DNA from: Candidatus Woesearchaeota archaeon
GTDB taxonomy: Archaea > Nanobdellota > Nanobdellia > SCGC-AAA011-G17 > GW2011-AR17
Assembly (NCBI GenBank): GCA_016235495.1
Contig: JACRKH010000064.1
Coordinates: forward strand, 1-42,563
Length of the DNA: 42,563 nucleotides
Direction: 5' to 3'
Part shown: positions 19,563 to 27,784 of the stretch, piece after piece
Numbering within the stretch: the stretch's first letter is position 1
Layout of the letters: the number at the start of each line of letters is the position of its first letter
Program-made: the position numbers and the translations under genes
The notes under the pieces: generated by a model
Told to the model about the DNA's origin: nothing
Database searches by the model: none
What the model saw: the letters and a program-made list of their open reading frames with translations, nothing else

Positions 19563-20909
19563 TTACGGAGACAAACCAGGACTTCCCTCAAATCCTGATT
19601 GTTCCATTTGCTCACGAAGAAAAGTAACTCTAGGACTATTAGCACCATGCTTAAATCTCATTAAACCCTCTCTTACAAGAAGTTCAGTCTCAATACACTC
19701 ACGATTTAACCCCCTCCATTTAAAGTTCGAAGATATCTCTAAAGCCACAGAATAATCTATAATTACTTCCCTTTTCAGGAAAAATCGACGAAAAAAGCCA
19801 GCACCAGGAAGCAAGGATTCATTGATTAAGGCTCTAAAAAGATAAGGATAAATATTCCTTTGAGAAGGAGCCATAGAAAATCCTCTATCTATATCTTCTA
19901 ATCCCTCTTGAACAAAACCTAACTTCGCTTTCGCAAAGCCTCTTTCCACAAAAGTAAGATAGAAAGGATCCAATTCCAAAGAAATATCAAGAACTTTAAT
20001 CGCCTCTGCATACTCCCCCAACCTAATTCTCACAAAACCCAGATCATGATAAGGGAGAGCCCACGTAGGATTCAATGCAATTGCTTGAGCCAGATCAACC
20101 TTAGCCTCTTCAAACAATCCTAAACTTATTTTAACACCAGATCTCTCAAAATAAGACTGTTCATACTGGGTATCCAGTGCGACAGCTTCATCCAAACCTA
20201 AAAGTGCATCATGATAAAACCCTTTATTACGGAGAACAGCAGCTCGTGCAATATGTGCCTCAACTAGCTTGGGATTCAACTGAAGAGCACGATCAAATTT
20301 TTCTTTTGCAAAATCAAATCTTTTTAAATCAAGCAAAACAAGCCCCATATTATGATGAAGACTTGCATCCTGAGAATCTATACCCAATGCAAACTCAAAA
20401 TTAGACAAAGCATCTTCATATTTTTTTAAACCACGAAGAGCTAAACCTCGAAAATTATAGGCAGAAACATTTTTAGGATCCAACTCAATAATATTTTCCG
20501 CATCTTGAATAGCATCTTCAAAATGACCTAATCTATAATTACCCCGAGCTCTCCTATAAATATGTTCAGATTCATGCCCTGTTTCCCGTACTTCATCCTC
20601 AGCAAGACGAAGCTCAAGTCGAGTAAAAGTCTGATCTAAAGGATTTTGAAGTAGTACAGGCCTTGGCCTTCTCATCTCTTCAATTTTTCTATAAACATCA
20701 AGACAACTTTCCTGTCGAAAATATCGTATTTGTTCATCAGAAAATACAGGTTCTGAATCTAAACGATAAGCACCACCCTCTACTTTTTCTGCTTGACCTT
20801 CACAATAATCAACAAAACTTTGCAATGCTGTCTGCACAAATTCAGTCTTCTTAGATGGAAAAGAACTAACCGTTTCTGCTATGCTTCGCAACCTATCAAC
20901 AAGAGTCAT
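19563..20909 (-). CDS. tetratricopeptide repeat protein
   Basis: 448 aa with repeated TPR units (LDPKNVSAYNFRGLALRGLKKYEDALSNFEFAL...). Confidence 0.9.
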   Translation of the reverse strand: MTLVDRLRSIAETVSSFPSKKTEFVQTALQSFVDYCEGQAEKVEGGAYRLDSEPVFSDEQIRYFRQESCLDVYRKIEEMRRPRPVLLQNPLDQTFTRLELRLAEDEVRETGHESEHIYRRARGNYRLGHFEDAIQDAENIIELDPKNVSAYNFRGLALRGLKKYEDALSNFEFALGIDSQDASLHHNMGLVLLDLKRFDFAKEKFDRALQLNPKLVEAHIARAAVLRNKGFYHDALLGLDEAVALDTQYEQSYFERSGVKISLGLFEEAKVDLAQAIALNPTWALPYHDLGFVRIRLGEYAEAIKVLDISLELDPFYLTFVERGFAKAKLGFVQEGLEDIDRGFSMAPSQRNIYPYLFRALINESLLPGAGFFRRFFLKREVIIDYSVALEISSNFKWRGLNRECIETELLVREGLMRFKHGANSPRVTFLREQMEQSGFEGSPGLSP

Positions 20910-21017
20910 AACCTAACAAAAATACCTCTATTATTTAAGTCTTTTGAAGAGGAAGAACTCTAATTTAAAAAGAAAGCAACAAAAACCTTATAACTCCCAC
21001 AGCTCTAATAACAAATA

Positions 21018-22355
21018 ATGGCTTTTGATATAATTATAGGAAGAACAGAGGAAGACAGAAAAAAGTTTGCCGATAAAGGAACAATCTTCTTAGGAAAGTC
21101 CTATGTCAAAATGGGGCAGACTACTTCACTTTCAAACCCTGTGCATTTAGATGTCACAAAGGCGCATGTTGTCTTTCTCATCGGTAAGAGGGGTGGTGGA
21201 AAAAGCTACTCAGCAGGTGTCGTCGCAGAAGGCATAGTAGATCTGCCTGAAGACATTGCAAAAAATATTGCAGTTATCATGCTAGACACCATGGGAGTAT
21301 ACTGGACAATGAAATATCCAAATGAGAAAGATGCAGACCTTCTGGAGAAATGGGGGCTGCAGCCAAAAGGTTTGGAAAAAATAAGAATATTCACACCAAT
21401 TGGAAAATTCGAAGAAACAAAAGCAATAGGCATACCCACAGACTTCCCCTTCTCCATAAAAGCATCAGAACTCACGGGAGAAGACTGGCGTTTGGCATTC
21501 GAATTAGACATCTCACACCCAGTAACCATTCTTATCGAGAAAATTCTCGGTGACTTGGCAGAAAGAAAAATAAATTCTTACGACATAGAAACAATCATAG
21601 AAATGATAAGAAAAGATCAAAGCTTCACTAATGAAACAAAGAACGAAGCAATAAACAGATTTAAAACTGCAACAAAATGGGGATTATTCTCAAATGAGGG
21701 AACCGCAGTCGATGTATTGGTAAAAGGAGGAGCAGTTTCTATATTAGACCTCTCCGCATATGCAACAGCAGAAGGAGGATGGGGGGTAAAATCATTAGTT
21801 ATTGGTTTGATAGCAAAAAAAATATTCATTGAAAGAATGGTCTCAAGACAGCTAGAAGAAATTGAAGCAATCAAGGTAGGCTATTCTTATTTTAAAATCC
21901 AAGAAGAATCAGAATCCAAAGAAAAGAAACCCCTAGTCTGGTTCCTACTCGATGAAGCGCACGAATACTTACCTGCAGAAGGCAAGACAGCAGCAACAGA
22001 CGCACTCGTTGCAATACTCAGAGAAGGAAGACAGCCAGGAATATCTCTGCTTCTCATTACCCAGCAGCCAGGAAAAATCCACTCCGATGTACTCACACAA
22101 TCAGACATTGTTATCGCACACAGAATCACTGCTCGCCGTGATGTTGACGCACTGAACTCCATGATGCAGTCTTATCTTGGAGACACGCTCACAGGATATC
22201 TCAATATTCTTCCCTCTGAACCTGGAGCAGCAATTATCCTCGATGACAATTCAGAAAGACTCTACCCAATTCGTGTCCGACCTAAATTTTCTTGGCATGG
22301 GGGAGAAGCACCAACAGCAATAAAATACAAAAGATCAATGAACTTAGGAATCTAA
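21018..22355 (+). CDS. HerA-like (DUF87) ATPase
   Basis: 445 aa; FLIGKRGGGKSYSAGVVAEG Walker A, VWFLLDEAHEYLP Walker B, LLLITQQPGKIHSDVLTQSDIVIAHRIT. Confidence 0.88.
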   Translation: MAFDIIIGRTEEDRKKFADKGTIFLGKSYVKMGQTTSLSNPVHLDVTKAHVVFLIGKRGGGKSYSAGVVAEGIVDLPEDIAKNIAVIMLDTMGVYWTMKYPNEKDADLLEKWGLQPKGLEKIRIFTPIGKFEETKAIGIPTDFPFSIKASELTGEDWRLAFELDISHPVTILIEKILGDLAERKINSYDIETIIEMIRKDQSFTNETKNEAINRFKTATKWGLFSNEGTAVDVLVKGGAVSILDLSAYATAEGGWGVKSLVIGLIAKKIFIERMVSRQLEEIEAIKVGYSYFKIQEESESKEKKPLVWFLLDEAHEYLPAEGKTAATDALVAILREGRQPGISLLLITQQPGKIHSDVLTQSDIVIAHRITARRDVDALNSMMQSYLGDTLTGYLNILPSEPGAAIILDDNSERLYPIRVRPKFSWHGGEAPTAIKYKRSMNLGI

Positions 22356-22356
22356 A

Positions 22357-22971
22357 ATGTATCAGCAAAAAGATTATTATTTTAACAAAGCAAAAAAAGA
22401 AGGTCTCCGAGCACGATCCTCATACAAACTCATTGAGATCCAAAAAAAATACAAGCTGATGAAAACAAATGATAATGTTCTTGACATTGCCTGTGCCCCA
22501 GGCTCTTGGTTGCAAGTAATAAAAAAGTTCACACATGGAAGAATTGTAGGGGTGGATTTAGAAAGCATAAAACCTATTGATGGAATAGAATTTATCCAAG
22601 GAGATATCCGAGATAAGAAAATACAAAGGCAGATAGGAAACAATTATCAAGTAGTCCTCTCAGATATCGCACCAAAAACAACAGGAATTAGAGACAAGGA
22701 TCAATATCTTTCTTTAGAACTCTCAAGAGTTTCTTTTCTCGTTGCAAAAGAGGTGCTCCAGAAAGGAGGTAATTTTCTCGTAAAAACATTCCAGTCGCAA
22801 GAAACAGAAGAATTAGTAAAAGAAATAAAAAAAGAATTTGATTTTGTAAAAAGATACAGTCCTGCATCAAGCAGAGAAGGTTCAAAAGAGATTTATATTC
22901 TTGCAACAGGATATAAAGGAAAAAAAATTAATTCAAAAAAGGAAGAGCTTTCTGTATCAAAGGAAGAATAG
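22357..22971 (+). CDS. rlmE: RlmE/FtsJ-like rRNA 2'-O-methyltransferase
   Basis: 204 aa; ARSSYKLIEIQKKYK, VLDIACAPGSWLQV, LSDIAPKTTG, GGNFLVKTFQ (K-D-K-E family). Confidence 0.93.
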   Translation: MYQQKDYYFNKAKKEGLRARSSYKLIEIQKKYKLMKTNDNVLDIACAPGSWLQVIKKFTHGRIVGVDLESIKPIDGIEFIQGDIRDKKIQRQIGNNYQVVLSDIAPKTTGIRDKDQYLSLELSRVSFLVAKEVLQKGGNFLVKTFQSQETEELVKEIKKEFDFVKRYSPASSREGSKEIYILATGYKGKKINSKKEELSVSKEE

Positions 22972-23167
22972 CTTCTGCTTCTTCTTTAAACAACCTTCCC
23001 ATTTTACTGAAAGAATATTCACCAGTAGCCTGGCTCCTATCTTCTCGAGAAATCTGAAGCTTTGCCTTTCCACCATTATAGGAAAAAACACTTACTGTTA
23101 AGCGTGTCGTCTCAAAATCCACTGATTCGTGAAATAATTCTTTATCCAAACTTTTGTCAAATGCCAT
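22928..23167 (-). CDS. hypothetical protein (79 aa)
   Basis: Protein-like ORF MAFDKSLDKELFHESVDFETTRLTVSVFSYNGGKAKLQISRED...; converges on and overlaps the rlmE 3' end. Confidence 0.6.
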   Translation of the reverse strand: MAFDKSLDKELFHESVDFETTRLTVSVFSYNGGKAKLQISREDRSQATGEYSFSKMGRLFKEEAEAILPLIQKALPFLN

Positions 23168-23212
23168 AACAATGAAAAATAAACAACTCCTTAAATACTT
23201 TTGCTAAGGAGC

Positions 23213-23271
23213 CTGAAAGATTTTCAGAAATCCTGAAAGATTTTCCATTTTTTCTCCTAAAGCTTTTTTAA
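23213..23271 (+). repeat. intergenic palindrome element, tandem copies 3 and 4
   Basis: CTGAAAGATTTTCAG at 23213..23227 and CTGAAAGATTTTCCA at 23233..23247, followed by TTTTTTCTCCTAAAGCTTTTTTAA; upstream of tRNA-Leu. Confidence 0.65.
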
Positions 23272-23295
23272 CAGAATTTTTGTAAAGAAGAAGAA

Positions 23296-23415
23296 GCCCG
23301 TGTCGCATAATTAGGTAGTGCGGAGGTCTCAAAAACCCTTAGCCCAGAGGAACTAAGGGTCTGAGGAAACCTCTTTCCTTCACCGGATCTCTGGGTTCAA
23401 ATCCCAGCACGGGCG
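23296..23415 (+). tRNA. tRNA-Leu(CAA) with a 34-nt intron at 37/38 (intron 23334..23367)
   Basis: Acceptor GCCCGTG/CACGGGC, D-arm GCA..TGC with GG, anticodon stem GAGGT/ACCTC, spliced loop CTCAAAA, class II variable arm, T-arm CTGGG TTCAAAT CCCAG. Intron BHB: CTCA/TGAG 4-bp helix flanked by 3-nt bulges AAA and GAA, capped by hairpin CCCTTAG/CTAAGGG. No encoded CCA. Confidence 0.82.
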
Positions 23416-23560
23416 ACATAAAATCATTGGAGAATATAAAGCTTACGAAAAAAATAATGGGTGGCTGATGAGACCACCTAAATCACTGGCTAATAACCAG
23501 AGACACACACCCGTATCAAAATAAAACCTAGTCCTCTATAAAAAAGTTTCGCTCAGTAAA

Positions 23561-23668
23561 GCTGGGGTGGCAGAAGCAGGTAAATGCACTTGGCTGATGA
23601 CCAGGAGACATACATCCGTGTGTCACGCGGGTTCAAAGGTGTCTTCACGGAAAGTCCCGTCCCAGGCG
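23561..23668 (+). tRNA. tRNA-like gene or pseudogene; apparent GAT anticodon; possible T-loop intron (23638..23654) and long variable arm
   Basis: Acceptor-like GCTGGGG / CCCAGGC (imperfect), T8, D-arm GCAGAAGCAGGTAAATGC, anticodon stem-loop CTTGG CTGATGA CCAGG, variable hairpin GACA..TGTC, T-arm GCGGG TTCAAA[17 nt]T CCCGT. Confidence 0.42.
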
Positions 23669-23688
23669 CTGAAACGAAAGGAGAAAAA

Positions 23689-24216
23689 ATGAAGCAAGAA
23701 AAAAAATTGGAAGCATACATTCACAAGAATGCATGGAATCTTAACTACCATAATGCAGAAGTCACAGACATCTGGGGCACGAACTACCAAGTAACAATAA
23801 AGCCAGCAGGCTCCTGCTTTGCATTACCCTACTCAAAAGTATTCGACAGAGAAATCACCCTCAGCACACCATGTCAGTACACAGTAAAGCAGTTCAACAT
23901 TTCAGAAACAGAATACCTCGCACAGGAGCTCGCACACGAAACAGGCCACCTTGATACATGGATACCATCAGCCACACTTACCGGACTAATACTTTTCGCA
24001 GGAATAAGACAAATGAAAAAAACAAGAAGCTTCCTCAAACCTTTCCTTTACACAATCCTTGCACTGGGAGCAAAGAAAACTGTAATAGATGAAACATTGG
24101 CAGAAGTAGCCGCACAATACATTCACAAATCCAACCCGACAGGGGAGCAATTTCACAAAGGAGAACGCAATCCCAGTAATTTTATCAATGGATTAGAGCA
24201 CCTCATTGAGGGATAA
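23689..24216 (+). CDS. membrane protein with HExxH putative zinc-metallopeptidase motif
   Basis: ORF-track start 23584 lies inside the tRNA-like RNA; the better start is ATG 23689 behind AAAGGAG. LAQELAHETGHLDTW motif, two hydrophobic segments, then DETLAEVAAQYIHK. Confidence 0.75.
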   Translation: MKQEKKLEAYIHKNAWNLNYHNAEVTDIWGTNYQVTIKPAGSCFALPYSKVFDREITLSTPCQYTVKQFNISETEYLAQELAHETGHLDTWIPSATLTGLILFAGIRQMKKTRSFLKPFLYTILALGAKKTVIDETLAEVAAQYIHKSNPTGEQFHKGERNPSNFINGLEHLIEG

Positions 24217-25123
24217 AATCAACACAAACCCTGTACTTGCCAGGAGCTGACTGTCCGCATTTCACAAATCGAATCACCTTAAACTTTGCCACTTTAGTGC
24301 GGATGAGGGAGAGTACTTTGTCAGGTATCTCTTCCTCCCTGGCAAAGCTATAGAAATGTATCATCCCTTTTTCTTTCAACAGCTTCACAGCAACATCAAG
24401 AAACTCTTCCGCAGAGTGTGGTAAAGGCATCAGAATCCTATCAAACTTTTCAGGATAATGAAACTGTTTTGCATCCATATTATATAAAATAATTTGTGGA
24501 AACTTCCTGCAGTTTTCCAATGCATACCTATGCGCATTAGGATTTTTTTCCACAGCAATAATAAAAGAAGCTTTACTGTGTTTTGCAAGAACCAAAGGAT
24601 ATGGCCCTACACCAGAGAATAAAACTAAAATCTTCTCCCCTTTTTTCACGAGCTGAGCAATCCTCATTCTTTCTGTTCCTAATCGAGGAGAGAAGTAACA
24701 AGTTTCTACATTCAATTTCATCTCCACACCGTTCTCTCTATACACAGTTTCCTTTCTTTTTTCACCAGCAACCCATTCTAATTTCTGTGTACGGAACTCT
24801 CCAGAATGTATTCCCTTTTTTCTAAGAACAACTTTAATATTATTCCCATTTAATAATTGCTTAGCATCCTTTTTCGTAGCATTTTCAGCAACAATAACAA
24901 TATCACCTATATGATCAAAAGAATGCACAGAAATTTTTGGCTTCTGCACCATTTTTTTACATACTTTCCCAACAAGAGTAAAACCAGATATTTTCTTAGT
25001 CACAGGAAAATAAATGTGAGCAGTATCCTTAGGAATAGAATAATTCTCCGCAAACACCTTTGCCTTTATCAAAGCAAGCTTTGTTTTTTGTGCATCCTTC
25101 TTTAAGACTTTGACGCATTTCAT
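24203..25123 (-). CDS. trm5: Trm5/TYW2-family tRNA methyltransferase, class I SAM-dependent
   Basis: 306 aa; SFDHIGDIVIV, KLNVETCYFSPRLGTER, VLFSGVGPYPLVLAK, DRILMPLPHSAEEFL. Confidence 0.88.
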   Translation of the reverse strand: MKCVKVLKKDAQKTKLALIKAKVFAENYSIPKDTAHIYFPVTKKISGFTLVGKVCKKMVQKPKISVHSFDHIGDIVIVAENATKKDAKQLLNGNNIKVVLRKKGIHSGEFRTQKLEWVAGEKRKETVYRENGVEMKLNVETCYFSPRLGTERMRIAQLVKKGEKILVLFSGVGPYPLVLAKHSKASFIIAVEKNPNAHRYALENCRKFPQIILYNMDAKQFHYPEKFDRILMPLPHSAEEFLDVAVKLLKEKGMIHFYSFAREEEIPDKVLSLIRTKVAKFKVIRFVKCGQSAPGKYRVCVDFIPQ

Positions 25124-25413
25124 AGAGAAAAAGAAGAAGAAAGAATTTATTAAAGTTCGTATGCAACAAAATCTACCCCAAATATTACATTCCCCAATAA
25201 TTTCTATTAGAAAAGTTTCTCTTTTTAAGTTTTCTCTTCACAACTTCCTTTTTAGCAACCTTTTTGTATCCAATTTTTTTCTTTATTGTCTTATAAGCAA
25301 TAATCATAATTATTGAAGATTTAAACCCACCTAAATCCTTCTTGATTTACTTCACAAACTAATATACCCAAGTATACAAAATACTTATATATGTAGAGAG
25401 TTTAAGACATAGC

Positions 25414-25533
25414 ATGAAAAAAAGAGTGGTAGAAAAATCATTAGAGGAAATTGACAAAGAGATTGAAGCCCTCATCCAGAAAGGAGACAGAGTGGTAGAA
25501 AACAATAAAAGACTACTTTCTCTTCTTCAATAG
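25414..25533 (+). CDS. possible 39-aa helical small protein
   Basis: Read directly: MKKRVVEKSLEEIDKEIEALIQKGDRVVENNKRLLSLLQ*; below the ORF-track cutoff; amphipathic helical composition. Confidence 0.4.
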   Translation: MKKRVVEKSLEEIDKEIEALIQKGDRVVENNKRLLSLLQ

Positions 25534-25580
25534 AATTCTTAAGACTTTTAATTAGATTTCTATTCTCTAGAACTCTAATT

Positions 25581-26588
25581 CTAAAACCACTTCTTCAATC
25601 CAGCCTCAGGCTTCTTCCTTCCTCGAATTTTTGCCAAAGTTTGTTCCACTCTTTCAAGAGAAAAGTTATGCCTCTCCACAAGAATTTCCTTTATTCTTTC
25701 TTCATTCATTTTCAAAGAAGGCAGCTTCACATCATCCACAGGAATATTCTTAAAAGTTTCAAAAATTTCTTTCCAATCAAAATCAACTTCTAAACTGCTA
25801 AAGATATCCTCAAACTTTTTTCCACTATGTAGCAATTTCAAAGCCTTCTTAGGTCCAATACCAGAGACACCTTTAGGATCATAATCTGTACCTACTAATA
25901 TTCCTAGAACTATCAACTGATCTTGATTCAATTCCAACTTGGTCAAAACATCTTTCAGCTCCACAAGATAGGGAGAGATATACACAGTCTTTCCACCAGA
26001 AATTTTTCTTTTCTGCGACAAAGTTAAATTCAACACTAATCGCGGAGCACCAAAAAGCAAAGAATCATAATCCTGAGACACAGACCCCCACACCACTTTC
26101 TTCTGTGCCATATACGCACACTGCGCCTCAGCTTCAGACGGAGCCTGCACTATCGGGAGACCCATTGCTTCCAATAACTCCTTGCTCTCTTCAAACATAG
26201 TAGAATTCACAGAAGAAAACTGCTTCGCATACATCCCAGCAGTCTCTACATCCTCATCAAGCACAGCCTCAGTATACCGCTCCCTAGCCTTCTCTTTTGC
26301 AGCTCTTCGTATTGCATGCACTTTAGATTTCAGTGCAGGAGCCTCACCATCAAACACAAACACAGGTGTAATTCCTTTCTGCATCATATTTGGCACGCGA
26401 GAAAACAAGCCTACTAAATGAGAAGTAACATTTCCTTCATTATCCATCAAAGGCGTTCCATCTGCCTGCCTGATAGAACTCAGAAACTGAAAAATGATAT
26501 TAGAAGCATCAACAGCAAGAGTCTTTCCCTCTAATTCTTCCCATTTGAGATTCCTCTTATCAACAAGCGCAGAGATCTTTACTCCCAT
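25581..26588 (-). CDS. fen: flap endonuclease 1
   Basis: 335 aa; MGVKISALV, TLAVDASNIIFQFLSSIRQ, APSEAEAQCAYM, VSQDYDSLLFG, GTDYDPKGVSGIGPKKAL; C-terminal GLKKWF resembles a PIP box. Confidence 0.96.
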   Translation of the reverse strand: MGVKISALVDKRNLKWEELEGKTLAVDASNIIFQFLSSIRQADGTPLMDNEGNVTSHLVGLFSRVPNMMQKGITPVFVFDGEAPALKSKVHAIRRAAKEKARERYTEAVLDEDVETAGMYAKQFSSVNSTMFEESKELLEAMGLPIVQAPSEAEAQCAYMAQKKVVWGSVSQDYDSLLFGAPRLVLNLTLSQKRKISGGKTVYISPYLVELKDVLTKLELNQDQLIVLGILVGTDYDPKGVSGIGPKKALKLLHSGKKFEDIFSSLEVDFDWKEIFETFKNIPVDDVKLPSLKMNEERIKEILVERHNFSLERVEQTLAKIRGRKKPEAGLKKWF

Positions 26589-26609
26589 AAAAACAAAAAA
26601 GAGAAATTG

Positions 26610-27044
26610 CTATAAAAAGTTTCCTATGTTCAAAAAGAAAAAAATACCCACAATTATTAATCCTAAACCAAAAATAAAGCCAAAAAAAGCATATATTTTT
26701 GCAGGCGTGCCAAGGATAAGAGCATTATGTATCCTATATTCTCCTCGCACCCAATACTGCCTAGAGAGAACCATGCACCAAATACCAGAAAATATCAAAA
26801 ACACTCCTAAGAATAAATAAACAAAGAAAAAGAGAATAAAAGAAAGCAATGCAAGCAATCCAAACAAAGAGAGTATTTTATTCAAAGAAGCAATATGCTC
26901 TTGTACTTCCTTAGTTTTTCTAGGTGCCTTCTTCAATCCCATCCAAGTGCTGTTCTTCAGAGACCAATAAGTCATTCCAAAAATAAAAGACAGTAAGAGA
27001 ATAAAACTAATGACAAACCAAAATACAAGAGACATAGAAATCAA
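26610..27044 (-). CDS. hypothetical membrane protein
   Basis: 144 aa with several hydrophobic segments. Confidence 0.65.
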   Translation of the reverse strand: MISMSLVFWFVISFILLLSFIFGMTYWSLKNSTWMGLKKAPRKTKEVQEHIASLNKILSLFGLLALLSFILFFFVYLFLGVFLIFSGIWCMVLSRQYWVRGEYRIHNALILGTPAKIYAFFGFIFGLGLIIVGIFFFLNIGNFL

Positions 27045-27067
27045 GAAGCAAAAGAACTATTTATAGC

Positions 27068-27766
27068 TTGCGAAAAGCAAGAAAATATATAAACTCTCAA
27101 AATCAAAAACTGAAAGTGGTGATAAAACAGATTTCTTTCAAGCATGGTTGGTGGTACTTCTATAGAATACACGAAGCAAAGACTGCAAGACTCACACAAA
27201 GCTACCCAGCACTGAAACAATACCTTTACAACATGTTCGAAAACTGCCCTCATGATTATTTTCAAGTCGAACCTAGATCTTCAAAACTGAGATTTAATCT
27301 CGCAAATATAAACCTAAAACACATTGACAAACATGAACTTGCTGAGCTCACAAAATTAGGTCTAAAAACAAACGCAGCAAGATATCAGTCAGCACACTCC
27401 AAAGTACAGATGTACATGCTGGAACAAGATGCAAACACTTTAGCTATAGAAATTCCTTTATGGTTGCACCACCATGAACTAGAAGCGTATGAAGATATAT
27501 TTAACTCAAAAAATCCTTTAACTGGCCATATTGATGCACTAAGAATAGAGAATAATAAGATTTGGATATGGGACTACAAACCAAATGCAAGAAAAGAAAA
27601 GTTCGCTTCAACACAAGTCTACTTCTATGCCTACATGCTTTCCAAGCGTACAGCCATTCCTATGGAACACTTTCGCTGTGGCTACTTTGATGACATAAAC
27701 ACTTATGCATTCAACCCAAATAGCTGCACAATTCCACAAATAGAGCAAGAAAAACTTATTAAGTAG
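27068..27766 (+). CDS. PD-(D/E)XK nuclease superfamily protein
   Basis: 232 aa; LTGHIDALRIENNKIWIWDYKPNARKEKFASTQVYFYAYMLSKR fits the D...(D/E)xK core. Confidence 0.78.
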   Translation: MRKARKYINSQNQKLKVVIKQISFKHGWWYFYRIHEAKTARLTQSYPALKQYLYNMFENCPHDYFQVEPRSSKLRFNLANINLKHIDKHELAELTKLGLKTNAARYQSAHSKVQMYMLEQDANTLAIEIPLWLHHHELEAYEDIFNSKNPLTGHIDALRIENNKIWIWDYKPNARKEKFASTQVYFYAYMLSKRTAIPMEHFRCGYFDDINTYAFNPNSCTIPQIEQEKLIK

Positions 27767-27784
27767 AAAACCACAAAGAAGCCT

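Noticed and set aside
23633-23664. GGAAAGTCC resembling the RNase P RNA CR-I motif
   Set aside because: No room for the remaining conserved RNase P RNA regions before the downstream CDS; the tRNA-like fold explains the segment better.
23584-23688. N-terminal extension MHLADDQETYIRVSRGFKGVF... of the 210-aa ORF
   Set aside because: It overlaps the structured tRNA-like RNA; an internal ATG at 23689 has a good ribosome-binding site.
25423-25502. Direct repeat AGAGTGGTAGAAAA at 25423 and 25489
   Set aside because: Lies in-frame in a small helical ORF as a repeated RVVE(K/N) segment; only two copies, no array.
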